Shown: piece by piece, positions 25,050 to 32,219 of the stretch
Numbering within the stretch: the stretch's first letter is position 1
How the letters are laid out: each line of letters opens with the position of its first letter
Assembly: GCA_964463485.1 (NCBI GenBank)
Contig: CAYXDO010000085.1
Coordinates: 1 to 45,468 of the forward strand
Length of the DNA: 45,468 nt
Direction of reading: 5' to 3'
Origin: CAYXDO01 sp964463485
Lineage (GTDB): Bacteria; Myxococcota; Kuafuiibacteriia; Kuafuiibacteriales; Kuafuiibacteriaceae
Program-made: the position numbers and the translations under genes
The notes under the pieces: model-generated
Databases searched by the model: none
Seen by the model: the letters and a program-made list of their open reading frames with translations, nothing else
What the model was told of the DNA's origin: nothing

Positions 25050-26195
25050 TCAAAACACTTCGTAGCGGGCCCCACTCGAGAGCCGGTACCTCGTCGGAAC
25101 CAGCTCGCTCGTGCCCTGGATGACGAGGTCCGGTCCTTCTCGTGCGACTTCGTACCGAGCCTCGAAAAACGCCGGCGAAGTGGGCTCCGACATCAAGAAG
25201 AGCTGAATCGCGGTCGCGGGCACCGTGAAGCGCTGCTGCTCGTCGGTCGTCGTGCACAGCAATACGACCCGTCGATCCCGATCGGAGAGCTCGAAGACCG
25301 CGACGTCCGTTCGAATGTCCGATCTCTCCGTCCACCAGAACTCGACCGGCTGTGAGCTGTCGATCGGAGTGCCCACCATCGGTCGTACGAGGAGCATCGG
25401 TGGAGGAGCGTCTATCTCTCGATAGCTCTCTGCCAAACGCCCCGCCACGGTGGTCGTACCTGTCTGAAAGACGATCTCGGCCAGCGGGTCGAACACACCC
25501 AGAACACCGAGCTCGGGCGAAGCGAAGTGCCCAGGCCCAAGTCGCACTAGGAAATGCGGGCTCCCAATCGTAGCGCTCGGGCTGCCGGTGACGAAGAGCT
25601 GCTGACCATCGAGCCCGATCGCCGCGCCCGTCGACGTGTAGGTTTCGGTCAAGTTGCATGAGCTCTCCGCGTCGATCGGGAAGGCCGTCTCGAAGATGGC
25701 CCCAGAAGCGGTGCGTCCGTCCGTGAACCGAGCCTCCGAAAACGGGGGCGCAACACCAGCCATTTCCGACGCCCACCACTCTGCCTGCAGCGCCAACGGC
25801 GCTACGTCGATGGGGCCGACATCGCGCGTACCCCCATCCGGCAGCGTCAGCCCTCCGTCGGAGCTCCTCGCGTCCAGATCGCTTCCGTCCCTGACCGCTC
25901 CGTCGACGCCCCCGTCCGCGCTCGCGTCCGGCCCCGTCGCATCTTGCCCAGTCGCATCGGGTTCAGTCGCATCGGGTTCAGTCGCATCGGGTCCAGTCGC
26001 ATCTTTGATTCCGCCGTCACGCGCCGGCGGAGGCACCACTACGTCTCTCGCGACGCATTCGTTCTTCTCGCAGACGAAGCCCGATTCGCAATCGTCGTCT
26101 ACCTCGCACTCGCTCGCGCAACCCGTCGCAATCAGCCCAAAGGCCAACGCGCACAACCAGATGGGTGTGTGGCGCACATGATCCGGGGTCAGCAT
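25050..26195 (-). CDS. Lipoprotein with DATEP-repeat linker
   Basis: The ATG at 26195 gives a leader with lipobox IATGC; the frame runs further upstream only as antisense sequence. The 381-residue protein has a short Cys cluster (CEVDDDCESGFVCEKNEC), a Pro/Asp/Ala/Thr linker with five near-identical 5-residue repeats (about residues 62-86), and a beta-rich globular C-terminal half from about residue 140. Such a layout, lipid anchor plus flexible linker plus binding domain, is common in Myxococcota surface proteins. The ligand is unknown. It is divergent from the 5'-nucleotidase gene; 133 bp separate the starts. Confidence 0.8.
   Translation of the reverse strand: MLTPDHVRHTPIWLCALAFGLIATGCASECEVDDDCESGFVCEKNECVARDVVVPPPARDGGIKDATGPDATEPDATEPDATGQDATGPDASADGGVDGAVRDGSDLDARSSDGGLTLPDGGTRDVGPIDVAPLALQAEWWASEMAGVAPPFSEARFTDGRTASGAIFETAFPIDAESSCNLTETYTSTGAAIGLDGQQLFVTGSPSATIGSPHFLVRLGPGHFASPELGVLGVFDPLAEIVFQTGTTTVAGRLAESYREIDAPPPMLLVRPMVGTPIDSSQPVEFWWTERSDIRTDVAVFELSDRDRRVVLLCTTTDEQQRFTVPATAIQLFLMSEPTSPAFFEARYEVAREGPDLVIQGTSELVPTRYRLSSGARYEVF
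25936..26010. repeat. 15-bp in-frame tandem repeat within a lipoprotein gene
   Basis: Five 15-bp units of the type GTCGCATCGGGTTCA, the middle two identical, encode DAT-x-P on the minus strand. Being a multiple of three, copy-number change would lengthen the linker without breaking the frame. Confidence 0.8.
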
Positions 26196-26328
26196 GGCGC
26201 GGCAGTATCGCACAATCTCCGAAGAATCGCGGAGGCGGTTACGCCCGATCGATTTTTCCGCCCAACCCGAGACGACGAATTGAGACCCGCGATGACGATC
26301 CTTGCTCGACTCCGCTACGATAGGGTCG

Positions 26329-27888
26329 ATGAACGCCCTGCTCGACTTGGAGGCCCCAGAGCCACAAGGCGAAGCTTCCGATCCAAAGGCCCGCTCCGCG
26401 CGCCTGCTCGAGCTCATCGACGTCATCGAACGCTGCACGCTCGAGCCGACCCGCCGCGTGTTCGTGAACCGAAACCTCCGTATGTCCAGCGTCGAAGAGG
26501 TCGGGTTCGACATGGATTACTCGGTCCTTCGCTACAAGAAGCGGAACATGGAGGAGCTCTCCTTCGAGCTCACCGCCCAGCGGCTCGTCGAGCGTCGCGG
26601 CTACCCGCGCCAGATCCTAGACATCCCTTACGACCCTGGCTTCGCCGTGCGAGGCATCGTCGTGGACAAGCGGCTCGGCAACATCGTCAAGATGGACGAG
26701 CACGACCACGTCGGTCGCGTCTACCACGGGCGACGACGCCTCTCCAAAGCCGACCGGCACTCGATTTATAGGCAGTTGAAAATTCCTTTGATGTCAAAAG
26801 ACTTTCACGTCATCGACACGTTGTTCGCGCTCCCTGAAGCAGCCCTGTACGCCGACGTCGTCGACCTGTTCGAGCTCCGACTGGGACGCAAAGAGATCGA
26901 CTACGCTCAGCTCTTCGAGGACATCCGCTCGTCGATCGACGAGGTCCACCGCGACGGAACGCTCAAGCAGGTCGTGACGGCCAACCTCGATCGCTACATC
27001 GAGCTCGACGAAGACCTACCCGCTGCCCTCCATCGCCTCCGCTCTGCCAACAAGAAGCTCTTCCTCCTCACCAACTCCCACTGGGACTACACACGCGTCG
27101 TCATGTCGTATGCGCTCGACGGTCGCTTTCCGGAGTACCCGAGCTGGGAGAACTATTTCGATCTCGTCATCGTCGGCGCCCAAAAACCGGCGTTCTTCAA
27201 GGAGTCTCGCCCGTTCTTCGAGGTCGATCGAGAGACCGGCGGGCTCCTCGACCGCCCCGTGGAGAAGCTCGAACGCCGCCGCATCTATCAAGGCGGTTGC
27301 CTCGCGGAATTTCAGCGCCTGCGCAGCATGGACGGCGACCGCGTTCTCTACGTGGGCGACCACATTTACGGCGACATCATTCGCGCCAAAAAGGACACAC
27401 TCTGGCGAACCGCCCTGATCCTCGACGAGCTCGAAGGCGAGCAGATCCTAGCCCGCTCGGTGCGCCACGCTCAGAGCGAGCTCGTGGAGCTCGAGGAGCG
27501 CATCGAGCACCTCGGCGAAGAGACGCAGGACCTCCGGCTCAAGCTCGCGGCGCTCGAGCACGCCATCGACGACGACCCGAACCGCCCCGAGACCGAAATT
27601 TCCGAGCTCACGCGGATCCGCCGTAACCTCCGCCAGTCCCTCGATCGCAAGAAGCGCCTCACGCGCACCCTGCTCGAACGGAAAAATGCGCTCTCGATCG
27701 AAGTCGACCGCTGCTTCAACCCCTACTGGGGGAGCCTCTTCAAGGAAGGGTCGGAGAACTCGAGCTTCGGCAGCCAGGTCGAAGAATACGCGTGTATCTA
27801 CACGAGCCGCGTCTCCAACTTCCGCTTCTACAGCCCGAGCCACTACTTCGAAGCCCCTCGCCACTGGATGGCTCACGAGAAGCTCTAA
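26329..27888 (+). CDS. HAD-superfamily 5'-nucleotidase (cytosolic purine 5'-nucleotidase type)
   Basis: I chose the ATG at 26329; the frame opens slightly earlier but no better start is seen. The 519-residue protein has HAD motif I as VGFDMDYSVLRYK (Asp61 nucleophile, Asp63), motif II as LFLLTNSHWDYT, and motif IV as VLYVGDHIYGDII, in the order of the eukaryote-like cN-II family, which dephosphorylates IMP/GMP. A long charged coiled-coil (about residues 385-450) follows motif IV, and FKEGSENSSFGSQVEEYACIY near the end is also family-typical. No signal peptide, so it is cytoplasmic. Nucleotide salvage or pool control is the expected role. The gene ends just before the tRNA terminator on the other strand. 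Confidence 0.85.
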   Translation: MNALLDLEAPEPQGEASDPKARSARLLELIDVIERCTLEPTRRVFVNRNLRMSSVEEVGFDMDYSVLRYKKRNMEELSFELTAQRLVERRGYPRQILDIPYDPGFAVRGIVVDKRLGNIVKMDEHDHVGRVYHGRRRLSKADRHSIYRQLKIPLMSKDFHVIDTLFALPEAALYADVVDLFELRLGRKEIDYAQLFEDIRSSIDEVHRDGTLKQVVTANLDRYIELDEDLPAALHRLRSANKKLFLLTNSHWDYTRVVMSYALDGRFPEYPSWENYFDLVIVGAQKPAFFKESRPFFEVDRETGGLLDRPVEKLERRRIYQGGCLAEFQRLRSMDGDRVLYVGDHIYGDIIRAKKDTLWRTALILDELEGEQILARSVRHAQSELVELEERIEHLGEETQDLRLKLAALEHAIDDDPNRPETEISELTRIRRNLRQSLDRKKRLTRTLLERKNALSIEVDRCFNPYWGSLFKEGSENSSFGSQVEEYACIYTSRVSNFRFYSPSHYFEAPRHWMAHEKL

Positions 27889-27922
27889 AAAGCAAAAAGC
27901 CCGGGGTCTTGCGATCCCGGGC
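27886..27922 (-). terminator. Intrinsic terminator of tRNA-Leu
   Basis: Read on the minus strand, GCCCGGG (from 27922) pairs with CCCGGGC (ending at 27899), enclosing a short loop; a T-run broken by GC follows, reaching into the end of the nucleotidase gene. It lies 6 bp after the tRNA 3' end. Confidence 0.85.
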
Positions 27923-27928
27923 CTTCTC

Positions 27929-28010
27929 TGCGGCGGGCGAGACTCGAACTCGCAAACCTTTCGGCGCCACCCCCTCAAGATGGTGTGTCTACCAATTCCA
28001 CCACCGCCGC
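27929..28010 (-). tRNA. tRNA-Leu(GAG)
   Basis: The minus strand folds into a class II cloverleaf: acceptor GCGGCGG/CCGCCGC, D-arm GGTGGAATTGGTAGACAC, anticodon stem CCATC/GGTGG with loop TTGAGGG (anticodon GAG at 27974-27976), a variable arm, and the T-arm GCGAGTTCGAGTCTCGC. It ends in A73; CCA is not encoded and must be added by the Cca enzyme. It reads CUC and CUU leucine codons. Confidence 0.95.
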
Positions 28011-28025
28011 TTTTTTGGGGGCCCT

Positions 28026-28054
28026 TCTTTCGATCCTCTCGGGGCGGCTGTCAA
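28026..28054 (-). promoter_or_regulatory. Possible promoter of tRNA-Leu
   Basis: On the minus strand a perfect TTGACA (28054-28049) lies at a distance from the tRNA start suited to a -35 box. The hexamer at -10 spacing, GAAAGA, is a poor match, so only the -35 is convincing. Confidence 0.35.
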
Positions 28055-28060
28055 CGCCAA

Positions 28061-29368
28061 TCACGAGCCGTCGCCAGACAGGCTCGCGGCGAAGCGAATC
28101 CCCACGAGCCGCCGATGCGTGTCCAACATGATCATCCAATACCCGCCTTCGATCTGCATCAAAGCCCAGACGTCGACGGAGCTCTCGATTCGCGTGCTGC
28201 GACACGACGCCCGCGCACCCACGGGGACGTGCTCGATCGACTCGTCTCGGGCGAACACGAACCCGTCGTCCGCCGGCGCGAAGGCTTTGACCGCCTCACC
28301 CGGCCCGATCGACTCGACCTGGCTCCACTCGCGACCGTCGAAGCGATCGACGCCCCCGATTCGACCTGCACCCAGAATGCCCGTCCCAGGAACGTTCTCC
28401 ACGAAGTAGAGCTCCCTCGCGTTGCTCACGATCGTGACCGCTCCGTTCTCGTACAAGACACTCTCTTGAGCGTCGCTGATCACGAACAGCGCTCGACCCG
28501 GACTCAGCCAGACGACCCCTGCTGATTGTCCACCCCCCGCGATCCCAAGGCCGCTCAGCCGGTAGTCGATCGGCGTCCACGAGGAGCCGTCCCCGCGAAA
28601 CGCCTCGCCCGCACTGCCGAGGGCGAAGGCTTCGAAGGGCGCCGTCGAGCTCACGGCGATCCCGGCCACGAATCCAGGAATGGGCAGAGCGCTCTCGGTG
28701 CGGAGCCCAGCTTCCAGCGTGCCTCGAGAAATCCGCCCTTCGGTCCCTCCAACCCAAATCTCGTCGTCGACCACGGATAGGCCGAACGAGCCAAACGGCG
28801 TCGAAGGGCGCCGCGTCAGGCCGTCTGGCGTCGCGTGGAGCAGGAAGTCCTTTGTGGTCGTCAACAGCAGCCCGCCCCGATGGACCCGCCTCTCTATGAC
28901 CGACAATTCCTCACTGAGATCGAAACGCTCGATCTCCCGGAGCTCGAGGCATCGACACCGCCGCAGCAACCGAGCCTCCTCGACTCTCTTCGAGAGCGAC
29001 GACACTTCCACGAACTCCGCTTCGCGACTTCCCCTCTCGAGCACGGCTCGAAAAGTTCGAGCCCCCGCGGGCAAGGGCTCAGCACCACATACTGGCTCGG
29101 TCGTGAAAGCCAGATCGCCCCTCGCGAGCCCATACTCATCGAGCGACCCGTCGAGCTCGATGACCGTCGCCGCCAAACCCTGTTCGCCGGTGAGCTCGAC
29201 CCGAACGTCCGGGCTCTGACTCCCTTCGAATGCCCGCAGGATCCTCAGCTCCGGCCCGACCTCGACCGCGAGCAGAGAGTCGCCGACCTTTGGCAAACTC
29301 AGCGAGATCTCACTCGCTCCGCAACCGATGGCGAGGAGAAGCAGAAGCAAGGTCCGATACTCAGTCAT
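28061..29368 (-). CDS. Lipoprotein with propeller-like body
   Basis: The 435-residue protein has a hydrophobic leader and lipobox LAIGC (Cys16). Residues ~20-120 are beta-rich, then a Cys patch (RRCRCLELREIERF). From about 145 it has repeated W-or-F-containing blade-like blocks (DEIWVGGTEGRI, AFALGSAGEAFRGDGSSW, ALFVISDAQESVLYENG) reminiscent of a beta-propeller. No catalytic motif is seen. It resembles the 20062-21597 lipoprotein in layout (anchor, N-terminal sandwich, small Cys patch, propeller) though not clearly in sequence. The ligand is unknown. It may read from the same strand as the amidohydrolase upstream (30 bp apart). Confidence 0.75.
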   Translation of the reverse strand: MTEYRTLLLLLLAIGCGASEISLSLPKVGDSLLAVEVGPELRILRAFEGSQSPDVRVELTGEQGLAATVIELDGSLDEYGLARGDLAFTTEPVCGAEPLPAGARTFRAVLERGSREAEFVEVSSLSKRVEEARLLRRCRCLELREIERFDLSEELSVIERRVHRGGLLLTTTKDFLLHATPDGLTRRPSTPFGSFGLSVVDDEIWVGGTEGRISRGTLEAGLRTESALPIPGFVAGIAVSSTAPFEAFALGSAGEAFRGDGSSWTPIDYRLSGLGIAGGGQSAGVVWLSPGRALFVISDAQESVLYENGAVTIVSNARELYFVENVPGTGILGAGRIGGVDRFDGREWSQVESIGPGEAVKAFAPADDGFVFARDESIEHVPVGARASCRSTRIESSVDVWALMQIEGGYWMIMLDTHRRLVGIRFAASLSGDGS

Positions 29369-29398
29369 GCCTCAGCCTCGCGAAGCGAAAGGTACGAA

Positions 29399-30697
29399 TC
29401 ACTCCACGTCGCCGGACACGTCGCCGGACACGTCGCCGGACTCTTCGCCGGACAGGCTGAGCAAAACGTCCGCGAGGACTTGAATGCCGCGGCCGCAGGC
29501 CGTCGGCGTCGAATACTCTCGAGGGTTGTGACTTATCCCTTCGTACTCACCAGGCACGAAGATCATGGCGGTGGGGCAGATCGCCGAGAGCTCCTGCGCG
29601 TCGTGCCCGGCCCCTGACAGAATCCTCCGGAAGCTGAACCCACGCGCCGTCATCGACTCGGCGATTCGATCCTGAATCATTCCGGAGAACGAGATCCTCG
29701 GAGTTCGCGCGGTCTGTCGAGCCGAGATTTGCACGCCTAACTCGGCCTCGATCGCGCGAAGAAACCCCGCCAAGTCGCGCTCCGCCTGCGCCATCAGCTC
29801 ATCATCTGGATTCCTCAAGTCGATTGTCGCAGTCACTCGACCGGGAACGATGTTCACCTTGTTCGGGTATGGGTCCATTCGCCCCATCGTCGCCCGAAAC
29901 TCTGCTCCGTATCGACCCGATCTCACCATGTCGTGCAGGTGGACGTTCAACTTCGACACGGCGAGCCCAGCGTCCCTTCGAAGCGACATCGGCGTGGTCC
30001 CGGCATGCGCCGCCTTTCCGCTGACGTTGACCTCTTGCCAAGAGATCCCTTGAACTCCGGTGACGACGCCGAGATCCCAACCCTCGAGCGCCAAGATCGG
30101 TCCCTGCTCGATGTGGGCCTCGAGATAGGCGTGCGGAGGGTCGAGCCGCTCCGAAGCGGTGCCGCAATATCCGATGCGCGACAACGCCTCGCCTACGCTC
30201 ACACCGGAGGCGTCCCTTTTGGAGAGTGCTTCCACGAGTGAAATTCGACCACACGCCACTGCGCTCCCGAGCATGTCCGTCCCAAATCGCGCGCCCTCTT
30301 CATCCGTGAAAAAGGCGATCTCGATCGGGCGCTCCGTCGCGACCTCATGGTCATTGAGCGTGCGAACGACCTCGAGCGCCCCCAATACGCCGAGCACACC
30401 GTCGAACGCGCCGCCCGTAGGCACGCTGTCGATGTGCGAGCCCGCCATCACGGGAGCGAGGTCGGACCGCTTCCCAGCCCTGCGCCCGAAGGTGTTGCCG
30501 ATCCGATCGACTCGGACCGACAACCCCGCCTTTTCGAACCATGAACGCACGAGGTCTCGCCCGTCCCGATCGGCGTCGGTCAACGCCAACCGATTCACTC
30601 CATGAAGGCCCGTGTGCTCGTCAAGGAACGCGCCTACACGCGAAAGCTCCTCGATCGAACGTGCGAGTCTCTCGCTGTCGATCTGCGGTGTCGCCAT
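29399..30697 (-). CDS. M20-family amidohydrolase (allantoate / N-carbamoyl-L-amino acid hydrolase type)
   Basis: I chose the ATG at 30697 (MATPQIDSERLARSI); an earlier in-frame ATG adds an unlikely 38 residues. The 432-residue enzyme shows the metal-binding blocks of the AllC/HyuC group: AGSHIDSVPTGGAFDGVLGV, FTDEEGARFGTDMLGS, HIEQGPIL and a late GAGHDAQEL. The lid domain starts near GKAAHAGTTPMSLRRDA. The family splits the C-N bond of allantoate, ureidoglycolate or N-carbamoyl amino acids with two metal ions; specificity cannot be told from motifs. The C-terminus carries GDVSGDVSGDVE from a 12-bp tandem repeat, not a family feature. Purine or hydantoin nitrogen use is plausible, given the YgfK-like gene nearby. 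Confidence 0.85.
   Translation of the reverse strand: MATPQIDSERLARSIEELSRVGAFLDEHTGLHGVNRLALTDADRDGRDLVRSWFEKAGLSVRVDRIGNTFGRRAGKRSDLAPVMAGSHIDSVPTGGAFDGVLGVLGALEVVRTLNDHEVATERPIEIAFFTDEEGARFGTDMLGSAVACGRISLVEALSKRDASGVSVGEALSRIGYCGTASERLDPPHAYLEAHIEQGPILALEGWDLGVVTGVQGISWQEVNVSGKAAHAGTTPMSLRRDAGLAVSKLNVHLHDMVRSGRYGAEFRATMGRMDPYPNKVNIVPGRVTATIDLRNPDDELMAQAERDLAGFLRAIEAELGVQISARQTARTPRISFSGMIQDRIAESMTARGFSFRRILSGAGHDAQELSAICPTAMIFVPGEYEGISHNPREYSTPTACGRGIQVLADVLLSLSGEESGDVSGDVSGDVE
29408..29455. repeat. 12-bp in-frame tandem repeat at the amidohydrolase C-terminus
   Basis: Four 12-bp units (GTCGCCGGACAC twice, then two one- or two-base variants) encode a Ser/Gly/Asp/Val tail. The tail lies outside the catalytic fold, so copy-number change should be tolerated. 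Confidence 0.8.
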
Positions 30698-30797
30698 GAC
30701 TCGGTCGTCGCACACCCCGTCCCCCAGAGACAAGCGTCGGTGATGCGGGAGAGTCGCGTCCGGTTGCGTTGGGTCAAGTTCCTCGCACGACGATGGA

Positions 30798-31040
30798 TTA
30801 CTTCGGCTCACAACGGAAACACGGCGGTCGCCGAACCCGAGCGCATGGGGCCAGCGCGCACTGACCCGCCTTCCCGTCGTCCGCGTTGCACGGATCTCCG
30901 ATGCGAATACACGCTCCAGTGGCTTTGCTGGGCGATCCGGTGAGAAACCACAAAACGATGAACAGAAGCCCGTACGCGACGAACACGCTTGATTTCACCG
31001 GGTCCAAGCCCGCCACGAAGCGTCTCAACCTCGTGCTCAC
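30798..31040 (-). CDS. Small Cys-rich single-pass membrane protein
   Basis: The GTG at 31040 overlaps the upstream stop (GTGA), strong evidence for coupling to the 31037-32110 gene. The 80-residue protein has one membrane helix at about residues 18-36 (VFVAYGLLFIVLWFLTG) and a tail with six cysteines (ACIRIGDPC...QCALAPCARV...CFRC). Orientation would place the Cys-rich tail on one side of the membrane, where the residues could form disulfides or bind metal. I do not recognise a family. The tight coupling suggests a subunit or partner of the polytopic protein. Confidence 0.65.
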   Translation of the reverse strand: MSTRLRRFVAGLDPVKSSVFVAYGLLFIVLWFLTGSPSKATGACIRIGDPCNADDGKAGQCALAPCARVRRPPCFRCEPK

Positions 31041-32110
31041 GTCTCACCTCGAGAGGCCACGAGCGGCGCGTGCAGAAAGTGCGACTTCTTGCGAACAGAC
31101 CAGATGAAGCCGTCCCACCAAAAATGGCAAAACGTCGCCAGGAGAATGAACGAGTACGCGAGCGTCCCGTGCGCAAACGCCGCCGCCCAAAATCCGCCGA
31201 CGAGGCACGTCACCACCACAATCGCGATCGCCAGCGCACCCCCATGGGGCACCGACGTCAGACGAAAGACGCTGGTCAGGTTCTTCTTCTCGCTCCAAGC
31301 GATCAGCCCGAAATACTGCAGCGCATGAAAGCTCTCCATGATGAGATACGACTGACCGAAGCTGTCGAAGCCCCACGACCAAACGGACGTAATCGTCAGC
31401 GATGCGTAGAGCATCACCTTCTCTTTCGAAACCTCGTAACCCCGTCGCACGAGCCGTGCGTACGCGAACAAATAGAACACCACGTACAGAGTCCCCGCGA
31501 CCACGAGGATCGTGGACAACGTCGACTGATTTCGAATCGTCCAGATCGGAACGTCAGCCAATCGCTCGTAGGAGGAGTATTTGAACCAGGCAAACCGCTC
31601 GAACTGAGTGTAGAGAGTTACGCCTCCGAGGATCGGCCCGGCGTAGGTGAAGAGCGCCAAACCCATGTCGAGACCGCGGCCGACGGTGGGCGGATTCCCA
31701 ATGCGTGCGTCGTAGATTCGCCCGAGGCCGAAGGTCTGCATGCTGGAGTGCCAGACGTCGAACCACACCAAGTAGATCGCCATCATCGCCAAGAACCGGC
31801 TCGAGACGTTCATGAAGAGGAGCAGGGCGATCGGGACGACGAAGAAGCGCACGGGATACTCCCGTCGAACTGCTCCGTTCAGGTGACTTCGGAAAAAGAC
31901 CGCCAACACGTGGGCGGTCGTGAACGCCACGGCGAGGATGGGAAAGACGGGCAGGTCCTGGCCGAGGATGGTCGAGTGGACCTTCGCCAGGCCCGCTAGG
32001 TCGATGAACGCGCCGAACGCCAGGAACATCAACGGCGGCCAAATGAACAGAAGGTGGTCATAGGCCGGACCGACGATGAATCGTCCACGTTTCTTCGGAT
32101 CCACGGTCAC
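31037..32110 (-). CDS. Polytopic membrane protein with membrane histidines, unknown
   Basis: The 357-residue protein has about nine hydrophobic segments, beginning HLLFIWPPLMFLAFGAFIDL and ending SFILLATFCHFWWDGFIW. Histidines recur inside or at the edge of membrane segments: FTTAHVLAVFF, VWHSSMQTFGLGR, ESFHALQYFGL and FCHFWWDGF. This pattern recalls membrane proteins binding haem or metals, but I see no established motif set and do not assign an enzyme. It is coupled to the small Cys-rich protein. Divergently, 109 bp away, lies the YgfK-like gene. Alternative ideas are a lipid- or carotenoid-modifying enzyme or a sensor. Confidence 0.7.
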   Translation of the reverse strand: MTVDPKKRGRFIVGPAYDHLLFIWPPLMFLAFGAFIDLAGLAKVHSTILGQDLPVFPILAVAFTTAHVLAVFFRSHLNGAVRREYPVRFFVVPIALLLFMNVSSRFLAMMAIYLVWFDVWHSSMQTFGLGRIYDARIGNPPTVGRGLDMGLALFTYAGPILGGVTLYTQFERFAWFKYSSYERLADVPIWTIRNQSTLSTILVVAGTLYVVFYLFAYARLVRRGYEVSKEKVMLYASLTITSVWSWGFDSFGQSYLIMESFHALQYFGLIAWSEKKNLTSVFRLTSVPHGGALAIAIVVVTCLVGGFWAAAFAHGTLAYSFILLATFCHFWWDGFIWSVRKKSHFLHAPLVASRGET

Positions 32111-32219
32111 GCCCCGAGCATGCCAAAGCCCCGACCGTGAAGCTTGATCTGGATGAAAGCAGGCGCTGCACAGCGGCCCGCTGGTTGACCTCGGACCCGC
32201 GAAAGGTCATGCAGCACGG

